A stretch of 54,084 nucleotides of DNA from Pengzhenrongella frigida. GTDB lineage: Bacteria; Actinomycetota; Actinomycetes; Actinomycetales; Cellulomonadaceae. Below are positions 1 to 6,789 of this stretch, in pieces (the stretch's first letter is position 1; the number at the start of each line of letters is the position of its first letter). The position numbers were made by a program, and so were the translations under genes. Location: positions 1 to 54,084 of the forward strand of contig NZ_SDWW01000031.1 in NCBI RefSeq assembly GCF_004168625.1, in the 5' to 3' direction. Under the pieces are notes generated by a model. It was not told the DNA's origin. It was given only the letters and a program-made list of their open reading frames with translations, and did not search any database.

Positions 1-250
1 CCGCCCCTGCGCTCGTCGGTCCGCGAATTGCGATACGACAAACCCTAACCGGGGCCACTGACATTCCCCGCGCCCGCCGAAAGATATCCACAACGGGTCG
101 CCGAGAGCAGCAGGAATCTGTGGAAAGAACGACGAAACAGGCGCCTGGGGACGGGTGACGGACAGAAATAGATCGACCCAGAACACCGTCAGCACGACTT
201 TGCACAGGTGCCAGCAGCCGACTGTGCCCTCGGGCTCCGGCCAAGCCGCG

Positions 251-283
251 CCCCGCCACCGCAGCCACCCCGCCACCGCAGCC
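251..283. repeat. 16-bp tandem repeat, two copies
   Basis: CCCCGCCACCGCAGCC occurs at 251-266 and again at 268-283, separated by one base. It is non-coding and looks like a simple slippage duplication; no function is inferred. Confidence 0.6.
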
Positions 284-370
284 GACCCACGTGTCCTCGA
301 TCACACCGCGGCACCCCGGCCCCCTCCAGAAGTGCAACCAGGCCCGATCGGGGCTACGCTTACTCTTTGT

Positions 371-384
371 ACTGACCGGTCAGT
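371..384. promoter_or_regulatory. perfect 14-bp palindrome, probable TetR operator
   Basis: ACTGACCGGTCAGT is a perfect inverted repeat in a locally AT-richer stretch, about 55 bases before the ATPase start at 439. Palindromes of this kind are typical operators for TetR-family repressors, and a TetR gene closes the same cluster at 3570. The inference is autoregulated control of the three-gene cluster; which TetR binds is not shown by sequence alone. Confidence 0.6.
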
Positions 385-438
385 TTAAGAGATGCGTCGA
401 GAAGTCCCCGTCGCACCACGACCCCAGAGGTTCTCGCC

Positions 439-1302
439 ATGTCACGCCATCTGCCTGCGCCCCGCACCGCGCCCACCGCGACCACCGCGACCGTCACCCC
501 CGCAGGGGCCACAGCGCTCACCCCGACTGCCCCGCTCGCCACGCCAGCGCCGCCCACCTCTGCCAGCCAGACGCCCGCTGCCGACACCACCCCCTCTCGG
601 CAGCCGCCGCGCGCCGTCGTCGCGGAGGGACTGAGCCTGCACGGCAAACGCGGGCTCGTGTACGGCCCCGTCGACCTCACCCAGGAGGTCGGCACGATGC
701 TGATCATCCAAGGGATCCAGGGATCGGGCCGATCGAGCCTGCTGCTCACGCTCGCCGGTCGGATGGTGCCCGACAAAGCATCCAGCCTCACGGTGCTCGG
801 GTACGCGCTCCCCCATGCGCGCAACCAGGTCCAACGCCACGTCGCCGTCGCGGGCTTCGCGGGGATCGACGACCTGGACGAGTCGGTCCGGGTGTCCGAC
901 GTCGTCCGCGAGCGCATGGCCTGGCTCACCCCGTGGTACCGGCGGGTGCCGCGGATCACCCAGCGCGGCTTTGCCGATCTGGTCGATCCGCTCTGGGGCG
1001 ACCGGCCGCTCCCCCGCGTCACGGCCAAGATCTGGGACCTCGACGAGGTCGACCTGATGCTGCTGCGCATCGCCCTGGCCATGACCCAGAAGCCCGACCT
1101 GCTCGTCGTGGACGACGTCGACCAGGTGCGCGACAGCGTGCGCCGACAGGTCGTGTGGTCGTGCCTCGAGGCGGTCGCAGCGGCGGGCACCACGGTCATC
1201 GCCTCCGTCTCGTCCCTCGGCGAGGCCGCCGCGATGTCGTGGACGATCCGGCCGCAGCAGTTCCATCTGAGCACCGCCACGCACGATCTCGCAGCCGCCT
1301 GA
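439..1302 (+). CDS. ABC transporter-like ATPase of a YhgE/Pip cluster (degenerate nucleotide site)
   Basis: 287 residues. The first ~55 are Ala/Pro/Thr-rich low complexity, followed by an ABC-type nucleotide-binding fold. The P-loop is GIQGSGRSS (residues 92-100), with Arg98 where the catalytic Lys normally sits. Walker B reads LLVVDDVD (221-228), with Asp-Asp rather than Asp-Glu. No LSGGQ signature is recognisable; the equivalent stretch is DEVDLMLLRIALAM. The ATG at 439 is preceded by a GAGG element. It lies 118 bp before the YhgE/Pip membrane gene and presumably partners it. ATPase-YhgE-TetR clusters recur in Actinobacteria, substrate unknown. Whether it hydrolyses ATP is doubtful from the motifs. 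Confidence 0.75.
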   Translation: MSRHLPAPRTAPTATTATVTPAGATALTPTAPLATPAPPTSASQTPAADTTPSRQPPRAVVAEGLSLHGKRGLVYGPVDLTQEVGTMLIIQGIQGSGRSSLLLTLAGRMVPDKASSLTVLGYALPHARNQVQRHVAVAGFAGIDDLDESVRVSDVVRERMAWLTPWYRRVPRITQRGFADLVDPLWGDRPLPRVTAKIWDLDEVDLMLLRIALAMTQKPDLLVVDDVDQVRDSVRRQVVWSCLEAVAAAGTTVIASVSSLGEAAAMSWTIRPQQFHLSTATHDLAAA

Positions 1303-1420
1303 CCGTCACCCGCTCCGCCGCCCCCACCGGCACTCCGCCGCCTGCGAGCGGCACCCCGTCGCACCCGCCGCACCCGCAGCACCCCACCGTGCCGCGCCCC
1401 GCACTACCGATCGGACCATC

Positions 1421-3556
1421 GTGATCTCCCTCCTCTCCACCGGCACCGAGCTGCGCAGGTTCCGCCACGGCACCCTGCCCAAGATCGCCGTCGGCGCCAT
1501 GCTGCTCATCCCGCTGCTCTACGGGGCGCTGTACCTCTGGGCGTTCTGGGACCCGACCGGCAACCTCGACAACCTGCCGGTCGCCCTCGTGAACGCGGAC
1601 ACCCCGGCGCAGGTCGGCGGCACGACCCTGGACGCCGGGTCGGACGTCGCGGCGAGGCTGCTCGACTCGAAGGACCTCGACTGGGTCGTGGCCGACGCCG
1701 ACGAGGCCGCCGACGGCGTCTCGGACGGCACCTACTACTTCGCCCTGACGATCCCCGCGGACTTCTCCGAACGGATCGCCTCCGCCGGCGGGGACGACCC
1801 GACCGCCGCCGAGCTGGAGGTGACCTACAACGACGCGAACTCGTTCCTGGCCACGACCCTGGGCCGGCAGGCCATGTCCCAGGTCCGCACCGCGGTCTCC
1901 GACACCGTCGGCGAGCAGGCCGTCGAGTCGGTCCTGGTGGGCCTCGGCTCCGCGCACGACGGGTTCGCTCAGGCCTCCGACGGCGCGGTCACGCTCCGGG
2001 CCGCGAGCGGCCAGCTCGCCGAGGGCGCGACCCAGGGCGCCGACGGAGCGGCATCCCTCGCCACGGGGGCGGCTACCGCTGCCCAGGCGTCCGCCACCGT
2101 CGCGGCCGGGGCCGCAGAGCTCGCGACCGGCGCCACCGACGCAGCCACCGGCGCCACCGCCCTCGCGACCGGTGCCGCCGACGCCGCCCTCGGTGCCTCG
2201 ACCCTGGCACCCGGCGCCACTGCCGTCGCTGACGGCGCCACCGCCGCGGCGTCGTCCGGCGAGACCCTGGCGGCCGGTGCCGCGCAGGTGGCGACCGGCG
2301 TCGATGCCGCCGCGGCGAAGGTCGGGTCCCTTGCCGGGCAGCTCCCGGGGCTCAGCGCCGGCCTGACTCCGATCGGGTCCTACCTCGCGACGCAGGCCAG
2401 GACCGGTGATGTCGACGCCCAGCAGCTGCTCGCCGGCCTCCAGACGCTCACCGCCTCCCTTCCGGGCGAGGCCGAGCTCACCGCCATGCAGGCCGACCTC
2501 GCTGCCCTCGACACGGGCGCCCACGCCGTGGCGACCGGTGCGACGACGTTGGACACCGGTCTGGTCACCCTGGCCGACGGCGCGAACCAGGTCTCCGGCG
2601 GGGTCACGCAGCTCGCCACCGGCACCCGCACGCTGTCCGACGGCGCCGGCCGGCTCGCCACCGGCACGGGCGCCCTGGCGGACGGGGCGAACAAGCTGTC
2701 CGACGGGGCGGGACAGCTCGCGACCGGCACCGACACCCTTTCCGTCGGGTCGGCGGACCTGGCCGACGGCGTGAGCCGCGTGGCCGACGGCGCCGGACTG
2801 CTCGGCGACGGGACCCAGACCCTCAGCGACGCGCTGACCGACGGCGCCGCCCGGCTGCCCGCCGACTCGGCCGCGCTCCGGGCCCAGCGCGCGAAGGTGA
2901 TCAGCTCACCGGTGTCGATCGGCTCGACCGACACCGCCGAGGCGGAGGGCTTCGGCGAGGGCTTCGCGCCCTTCTTCATCCCGCTCGCCCTGTTCGTCGG
3001 GGCCCTCATCACCTGGCTGCTCCTGCGCCCGGTCCCCCCGCGCGCCCTGGCGACCCCCGCCTCGGGCTGGCGGGCCGCGCTCGCCGGCTTCCTGCCGGCG
3101 CTCGCGATCGGCGTCGGGCAGGTCGTGATCATGCTCGCCGTCATCCACTACGGGGTGGGGCTGGAGTACTCGAGCGTGGCCGGCACGGTCACCTTCACCC
3201 TGCTGATCGTGGCGGCGTTCCTCGCCCTGCAGCAGACGCTGAACGCGGTGTTCGGCCCGGCGGCGGGCAAGGTCGCGATCCTCGCCCTGCTCATGCTCCA
3301 GCTCGCGTCGTCGGGCGGGACCTATCCGGTCGAGACGACCCCGCTGTTCTTCCGGGTCATCCACCCGCTGCTCCCGATGAGCTATGCCGTCAGCGGCCTG
3401 CGCGAGGTCATCACCGGCGGGATCGACGCTCGGCTGTGGACGTCCGTGGCCTACCTCGGGGCGCTCCTCGTGGTCTCCCTCACGATCACCGCCTGGCGGG
3501 CCGGGCGGATGCGGACCTGGAGCCTGAGCCGGCTCCACCCCGTGCTCGCGATCTGA
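1421..3556 (+). CDS. YhgE/Pip domain membrane protein (ABC-2 permease-like)
   Basis: 711 residues from a GTG start. There is one membrane segment near residues 22-44, a large extracytoplasmic region, then about five membrane segments from ~512 to ~700 (beginning FAPFFIPLALFVGALITW). This is the architecture of the YhgE/Pip family, related to ABC-2 permeases and to phage infection protein. The central part contains two long runs of heptad repeats of the type LATGAxx / LADGAxx (about residues 185-290 and 365-480), as in the family's helical stalk. It is flanked by the ATPase gene and a TetR gene 13 bp downstream. Likely an exporter or envelope protein; the substrate cannot be told. Confidence 0.85.
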   Translation: MISLLSTGTELRRFRHGTLPKIAVGAMLLIPLLYGALYLWAFWDPTGNLDNLPVALVNADTPAQVGGTTLDAGSDVAARLLDSKDLDWVVADADEAADGVSDGTYYFALTIPADFSERIASAGGDDPTAAELEVTYNDANSFLATTLGRQAMSQVRTAVSDTVGEQAVESVLVGLGSAHDGFAQASDGAVTLRAASGQLAEGATQGADGAASLATGAATAAQASATVAAGAAELATGATDAATGATALATGAADAALGASTLAPGATAVADGATAAASSGETLAAGAAQVATGVDAAAAKVGSLAGQLPGLSAGLTPIGSYLATQARTGDVDAQQLLAGLQTLTASLPGEAELTAMQADLAALDTGAHAVATGATTLDTGLVTLADGANQVSGGVTQLATGTRTLSDGAGRLATGTGALADGANKLSDGAGQLATGTDTLSVGSADLADGVSRVADGAGLLGDGTQTLSDALTDGAARLPADSAALRAQRAKVISSPVSIGSTDTAEAEGFGEGFAPFFIPLALFVGALITWLLLRPVPPRALATPASGWRAALAGFLPALAIGVGQVVIMLAVIHYGVGLEYSSVAGTVTFTLLIVAAFLALQQTLNAVFGPAAGKVAILALLMLQLASSGGTYPVETTPLFFRVIHPLLPMSYAVSGLREVITGGIDARLWTSVAYLGALLVVSLTITAWRAGRMRTWSLSRLHPVLAI

Positions 3557-3569
3557 CAGGCTGGCGCTC

Positions 3570-4196
3570 ATGGACCTCGAACCGGCCACCGCGACTGTCA
3601 AGGCCGCCCCCGCGACCCCCGAACGGCAGGCGACCCCCGAACGCCGCGGGGACACCCGCCAGCAGATCATGGCGGCCGCGATCGCCCTGATCTCCGACCA
3701 GGGGTTCTCCGCGACGTCCGTGGAGGAGATCGCCGCGGCGGCGGGGGTGGCCAAGGGCAGCGTGTACTACAACTTCGGGTCCAAGGAGGAGCTGTTCACG
3801 ACCATCCTCACCGAGGGGGTCACCCGCCTGAGCACGGCCCTGCGCGCGGCGAGCGCCGGACTCGAGGGTCAACGTGCCCTCGAGGCCCTCATCACCGAGC
3901 TCCTGACGCAGGTGCACGAGCACCCCGATTTCGCCAAGCTGATCACCGCCGAGATCTTCCGCACCGGACGCCACTGGCAGGAGTCCGTGCGGCTCGTGCG
4001 GGACGACTCGATGGGCGCGTTCGCCGACGTCGTGCACCGGTCGCGTCCCGATCTGGACGCCAAGCTCGTGGGCGCGGCGGTCTTCGGCGCGACGCTCGTG
4101 GCGGGGCTCGAATGGCTGGTCTTCTCGCCCGAGCGCACGTTCGCGGAGCTCCGCGCCGCGGTGCTGGTGACCACGGGCGGGATGCTGGCGGCCTGA
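3570..4196 (+). CDS. TetR/AcrR family transcriptional regulator
   Basis: 208 residues. The N-terminal helix-turn-helix is clear at about residues 28-75: TRQQIMAAAIALISDQGFSA, then EEIAAAAGVAKGSVYYNF, the standard TetR recognition helix ending YxxF. The C-terminal half is a variable ligand-binding domain. It lies 13 bp after the YhgE/Pip gene and is probably co-transcribed with it, though CAGGCT seven bases before the ATG could serve as a weak leaderless -10. The palindrome at 371-384 is its likely operator. The inducer is unknown. Confidence 0.9.
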   Translation: MDLEPATATVKAAPATPERQATPERRGDTRQQIMAAAIALISDQGFSATSVEEIAAAAGVAKGSVYYNFGSKEELFTTILTEGVTRLSTALRAASAGLEGQRALEALITELLTQVHEHPDFAKLITAEIFRTGRHWQESVRLVRDDSMGAFADVVHRSRPDLDAKLVGAAVFGATLVAGLEWLVFSPERTFAELRAAVLVTTGGMLAA

Positions 4197-4208
4197 GGCG
4201 GACGGGCG

Positions 4209-5669
4209 CTACCCGACGAGGAAGGCGACAGCCTCGGTGGCGGTCCAGCCGTCGGGGTAGGTCGCGAGCAGATCGGTGACACCGGCGAGATCGGCGCCCA
4301 GGGTGACCAGGGCCTCCTCGCGGTACCCGTCCTTGCGGGTCTGCCCGAGCGAGACGTTGGTGAGCAGGGCGTTGCACAGGCACTTGCGCCCGACGGTCTC
4401 CTCGAGGGTCCCGCCCTTCTTCAGGAACATGTGCACCGGCTCGGACGGGCAGCGATAGCCGACCGTGCCCGGCTCCTTCTCGAACGCGACCCTCAGGTGG
4501 CCGACGTCGCACAACCGCGGCCGGGCCTCGTACATCGCCTGGTCGGACTGCGTACCGGCCAGGGTCGCGACCTTGAACGGGAAACCTGTCGGCGAGGCGC
4601 GCGGGTCGGTGCGGACCTCGAGCGTGCCGTCGGCCAGACCGCTGAGCATGTCCAGGCGGAGCGAGTTCTCCACGCCGGACTCCTCGGACAGCGAGAACAA
4701 CGTGCCGACCTGGACCCCCGCGGCGCCGGCGGAGAGCGCCTCGGCGACCTTGTCGGGGGTGCCGTACCCGCCGGCCAGCCAGAACGGCAGCCCGACGTCG
4801 GCGACCTTGACCAGGTCCGCGTCGTCGCGGGGCCCGAAGATCGGCTGGCCGTCGTCGTCCAGGACCATGCGGCCGCGAGGCGGCGCGTTGTGCCCACCGG
4901 CCGGCGGCCCCTCCACGACGAACCCGTCGGGCCGGGTCGCCTCGTCCTTGGCGAGATACGCGGACAGCACGTGCGAGGACACGATCGCGAGGAAGTGGGG
5001 CCGCCGCAGCGGCGCCAGGCCGCCGCCGGTCAGCTCGACCGGGTCCAGCCCGACGGCGTAGTTCTCGGTGCCGCCGATCACGTGGAGGCCGATCTCCGAG
5101 TAGTCGTGGCGGGCGAGCTCGGTCAGCATCCGCGGGATCTCGGACGGGATCCCGGCGCCCATGAGGACGTAGTCGACGCCGGCGAGCATCGCGCCGTACG
5201 CGGCGCTCGGCGTCGCCATCTGGATCTTCTCCAGGAAGTTGATGCCCACCAGGCCGTCGTGGCCCTCCTTCGCCAGCCACACCTCGGCGTAGTTGGCGAT
5301 GACCGAGAGCTCGAGCGACTTGACCGTCGCCTTGAGCCCGAGCTTGGGCACGGGTGCGTACGGCTTGTCCGGCGCCTTGCCGCCCTCGATGAAGTACTTG
5401 CGCAGGACGTGGTGCGCGATCGACGGGATCGGGAAGTCCGCCAGCGCGCGCCGGATGTCGCCGTCGAGGTCGCCGTCCTGGAGCCGCCGGGCCACCACGA
5501 CGTCGAGCGCCGTTCCGGACACCACCCCGAGCTGGCCGGTGCGCGCGACCGCCTTGGCGAGCTGCCAGGAGGACACGGCGACCCCCATGCCACCCTGGAT
5601 CACGGTCGGAAGCACCTGGCCGTCAAGACGGCCAGAGCCGTCGACGCCGGTCGTGGTCATCTGGGCCAT
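4209..5669 (-). CDS. nitronate monooxygenase-like FMN-dependent oxidoreductase
   Basis: 486 residues, TIM-barrel flavoprotein of the nitronate monooxygenase / 2-nitropropane dioxygenase family. Visible landmarks are the N-terminal VIQGGMGVAVSSWQLAKAVA, the phosphate-binding region LPFWLAGGYGTPDKVAEAL followed by GAAGVQVGTLF, and EGPPAGGHNAPPRG, which holds the active-site His region of the family. It is longer than typical (~350) and has a Cys-containing C-terminal part (RKCLCNALLTN), as in a PfaD-like subgroup of actinobacterial members. Start ATG 5669 is supported by GGAGG eight bases upstream. Convergent with the TetR gene. The promoter carries a 20-bp palindrome, so expression is probably repressor-controlled. 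The natural substrate is uncertain. Confidence 0.85.
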   Translation of the reverse strand: MAQMTTTGVDGSGRLDGQVLPTVIQGGMGVAVSSWQLAKAVARTGQLGVVSGTALDVVVARRLQDGDLDGDIRRALADFPIPSIAHHVLRKYFIEGGKAPDKPYAPVPKLGLKATVKSLELSVIANYAEVWLAKEGHDGLVGINFLEKIQMATPSAAYGAMLAGVDYVLMGAGIPSEIPRMLTELARHDYSEIGLHVIGGTENYAVGLDPVELTGGGLAPLRRPHFLAIVSSHVLSAYLAKDEATRPDGFVVEGPPAGGHNAPPRGRMVLDDDGQPIFGPRDDADLVKVADVGLPFWLAGGYGTPDKVAEALSAGAAGVQVGTLFSLSEESGVENSLRLDMLSGLADGTLEVRTDPRASPTGFPFKVATLAGTQSDQAMYEARPRLCDVGHLRVAFEKEPGTVGYRCPSEPVHMFLKKGGTLEETVGRKCLCNALLTNVSLGQTRKDGYREEALVTLGADLAGVTDLLATYPDGWTATEAVAFLVG

Positions 5670-5690
5670 GATCAGTTCCTCCAGCAGCGC

Positions 5691-5726
5691 TAACTTACGG
5701 GGTCGTAACTTACGCTAGCGTAAGTT
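5691..5726. promoter_or_regulatory. 20-bp perfect palindrome plus upstream half-site (operator of the nitronate monooxygenase gene)
   Basis: AACTTACGCTAGCGTAAGTT at 5707-5726 is a perfect inverted repeat. The half-site TAACTTACG is repeated directly at 5691-5699, fifteen bases from the copy at 5706. The array sits 22-57 bases upstream of the ATG at 5669, where a repressor would block RNA polymerase. Long palindromes of this kind are typical TetR-family operators, but no TetR gene is immediately adjacent on this side; the nearest ends at 4196. Confidence 0.65.
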
Positions 5727-5871
5727 TTTGCCCGGCCAGTTCCGCCAACCGAAGTCTGGGACATCCCGCCCCCGAAAAGCGCCGTGTGCAGGGGAAACAA
5801 CGCAGCCCCCATGGGTACACGACGCCGTCGGCCCGTTGTACTTCACGCCGGCCACCCGTCGCTGAACCGGC

Positions 5872-5897
5872 CAGGTCAGCGGGGCAGGTCAGCGGGG
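5872..5897. repeat. 13-bp tandem duplication over the trmH stop codon
   Basis: CAGGTCAGCGGGG occurs twice back to back (5872-5884 and 5885-5897). It overlaps the last codons and stop of the minus-strand methyltransferase gene, so slippage here would leave the stop intact or move it only slightly. Confidence 0.6.
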
Positions 5898-6707
5898 CCG
5901 CGACGCCCAGAACGCCACGGCGCTGGCGGCGGCCACGTTGAGCGAGTCGACGCCCGCCATCATCGGGATCTTGACCACGACGTCCGCCGCGGCGATCGCC
6001 GCCGGGGAGAGCCCGCTGCCCTCCGTGCCGAGCAGCCACGCGATCTTGCCGGGGAGCGCGCGCTCGAAGTCGTCGAGCGAGACGGCGTCGTCGCTCAGTG
6101 CGAGCGCGACGAGGGTGAAGCCTGCGTCCCGGAGCTCGGCCAGCCCGCCCGGCCAGGCGGCGATCCGGTGGTGCGGCAGCGAGATCGCGGCGCCCATCGA
6201 GACCCGCACCGACCGGCGGTAGAGCGGATCCGCGCAGCGCGGCGAGACCACGACGCCGTCGACCCCCAGCGCGGCAGCGCTGCGCAGGACAGCCCCGACA
6301 TTCGTGTGGTCGACGATGTCCTCGAGGACGGCGATCCGCCGCGCCCCCGAGAGCAGGTCGTCGAGCGCGATCGGCGCCGGGCGGTGCATGGCCGCCAGGG
6401 CACCGCGGTGCAGGTTGAAGCCGGTGATCGCCTCGACGACCCCGGGGGTGCCGACGTAGACCGGCACGTCGCCGTCGCGCTCCGCGACCACGCGCAGGAC
6501 GCCGGCGAGGTCACCGAGCCATCGCTCGGTCATGAGGAACGACCGCGGGCGGTGCCCGGCCCGGATCGCCCGTTCGATGACCTTCGAGCTCTCTGCCATG
6601 TACAGGCCCTTGCCGGGCTCGTCCCGCGAGCGCAGGGCCACGTCCGTGAGGTGGAAGTAGTCCTGCAGTCGCTCGTCACCGGGATCGGTGACCTGGATGA
6701 TCGGCAC
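5889..6707 (-). CDS. SpoU/TrmH-family RNA 2'-O-ribose methyltransferase
   Basis: 272 residues from GTG 6707 (PIIQVTDPGDERLQDYF); the open frame extends upstream but that part is Arg-rich and not protein-like. An N-terminal substrate-binding domain is followed by a SPOUT knot with the three family motifs: NVGAVLRSAAALGVDGVVV (motif 1), LLGTEGSGLS (motif 2) and KIPMMAGVDSLNVAAASAV (motif 3). It methylates a ribose of tRNA or rRNA using S-adenosylmethionine; the target nucleotide cannot be read from sequence. Monocistronic between the exporter genes and the flavoprotein gene. Confidence 0.88.
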   Translation of the reverse strand: MPIIQVTDPGDERLQDYFHLTDVALRSRDEPGKGLYMAESSKVIERAIRAGHRPRSFLMTERWLGDLAGVLRVVAERDGDVPVYVGTPGVVEAITGFNLHRGALAAMHRPAPIALDDLLSGARRIAVLEDIVDHTNVGAVLRSAAALGVDGVVVSPRCADPLYRRSVRVSMGAAISLPHHRIAAWPGGLAELRDAGFTLVALALSDDAVSLDDFERALPGKIAWLLGTEGSGLSPAAIAAADVVVKIPMMAGVDSLNVAAASAVAFWASRPR

Positions 6708-6744
6708 GCGCCGATCCTGCCACCTGCGCTGCGGGGTTCTCCCC

Positions 6745-6766
6745 GGGGCGGCCCGGGTGCCGCCCC
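6745..6766 (-). terminator. GC hairpin downstream of the ABC exporter genes
   Basis: GGGGCGGC at 6745-6752 pairs with GCCGCCCC at 6759-6766 around a six-base loop. It lies just past the stop of the second exporter gene on the minus strand. There is no U-run, which is common for actinobacterial hairpin terminators. Confidence 0.45.
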
Positions 6767-6789
6767 GCACTGCCCGGCGAGCCGCCCGG

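Larger units (their letters stand above)
1..438. other. non-coding leader region before the YhgE/Pip cluster
   Basis: No convincing gene is visible in either strand; short open frames here lack ribosome sites and run as shadows of downstream genes. The region contains a two-copy 16-bp tandem repeat at 251-283 and a perfect TetR-type palindrome at 371-384. It is visibly less GC-biased around 60-200 and 355-392, as expected of promoter DNA. An upstream neighbour outside the window may share this regulatory region. Confidence 0.6.

Noticed and set aside
84-126. DnaA-box-like sequences ATATCCACA (84-92) and the reverse of TTTCCACAG (118-126)
   Set aside because: Only two imperfect boxes, no AT-rich unwinding region and no dnaA/dnaN nearby, so an origin is not supported.
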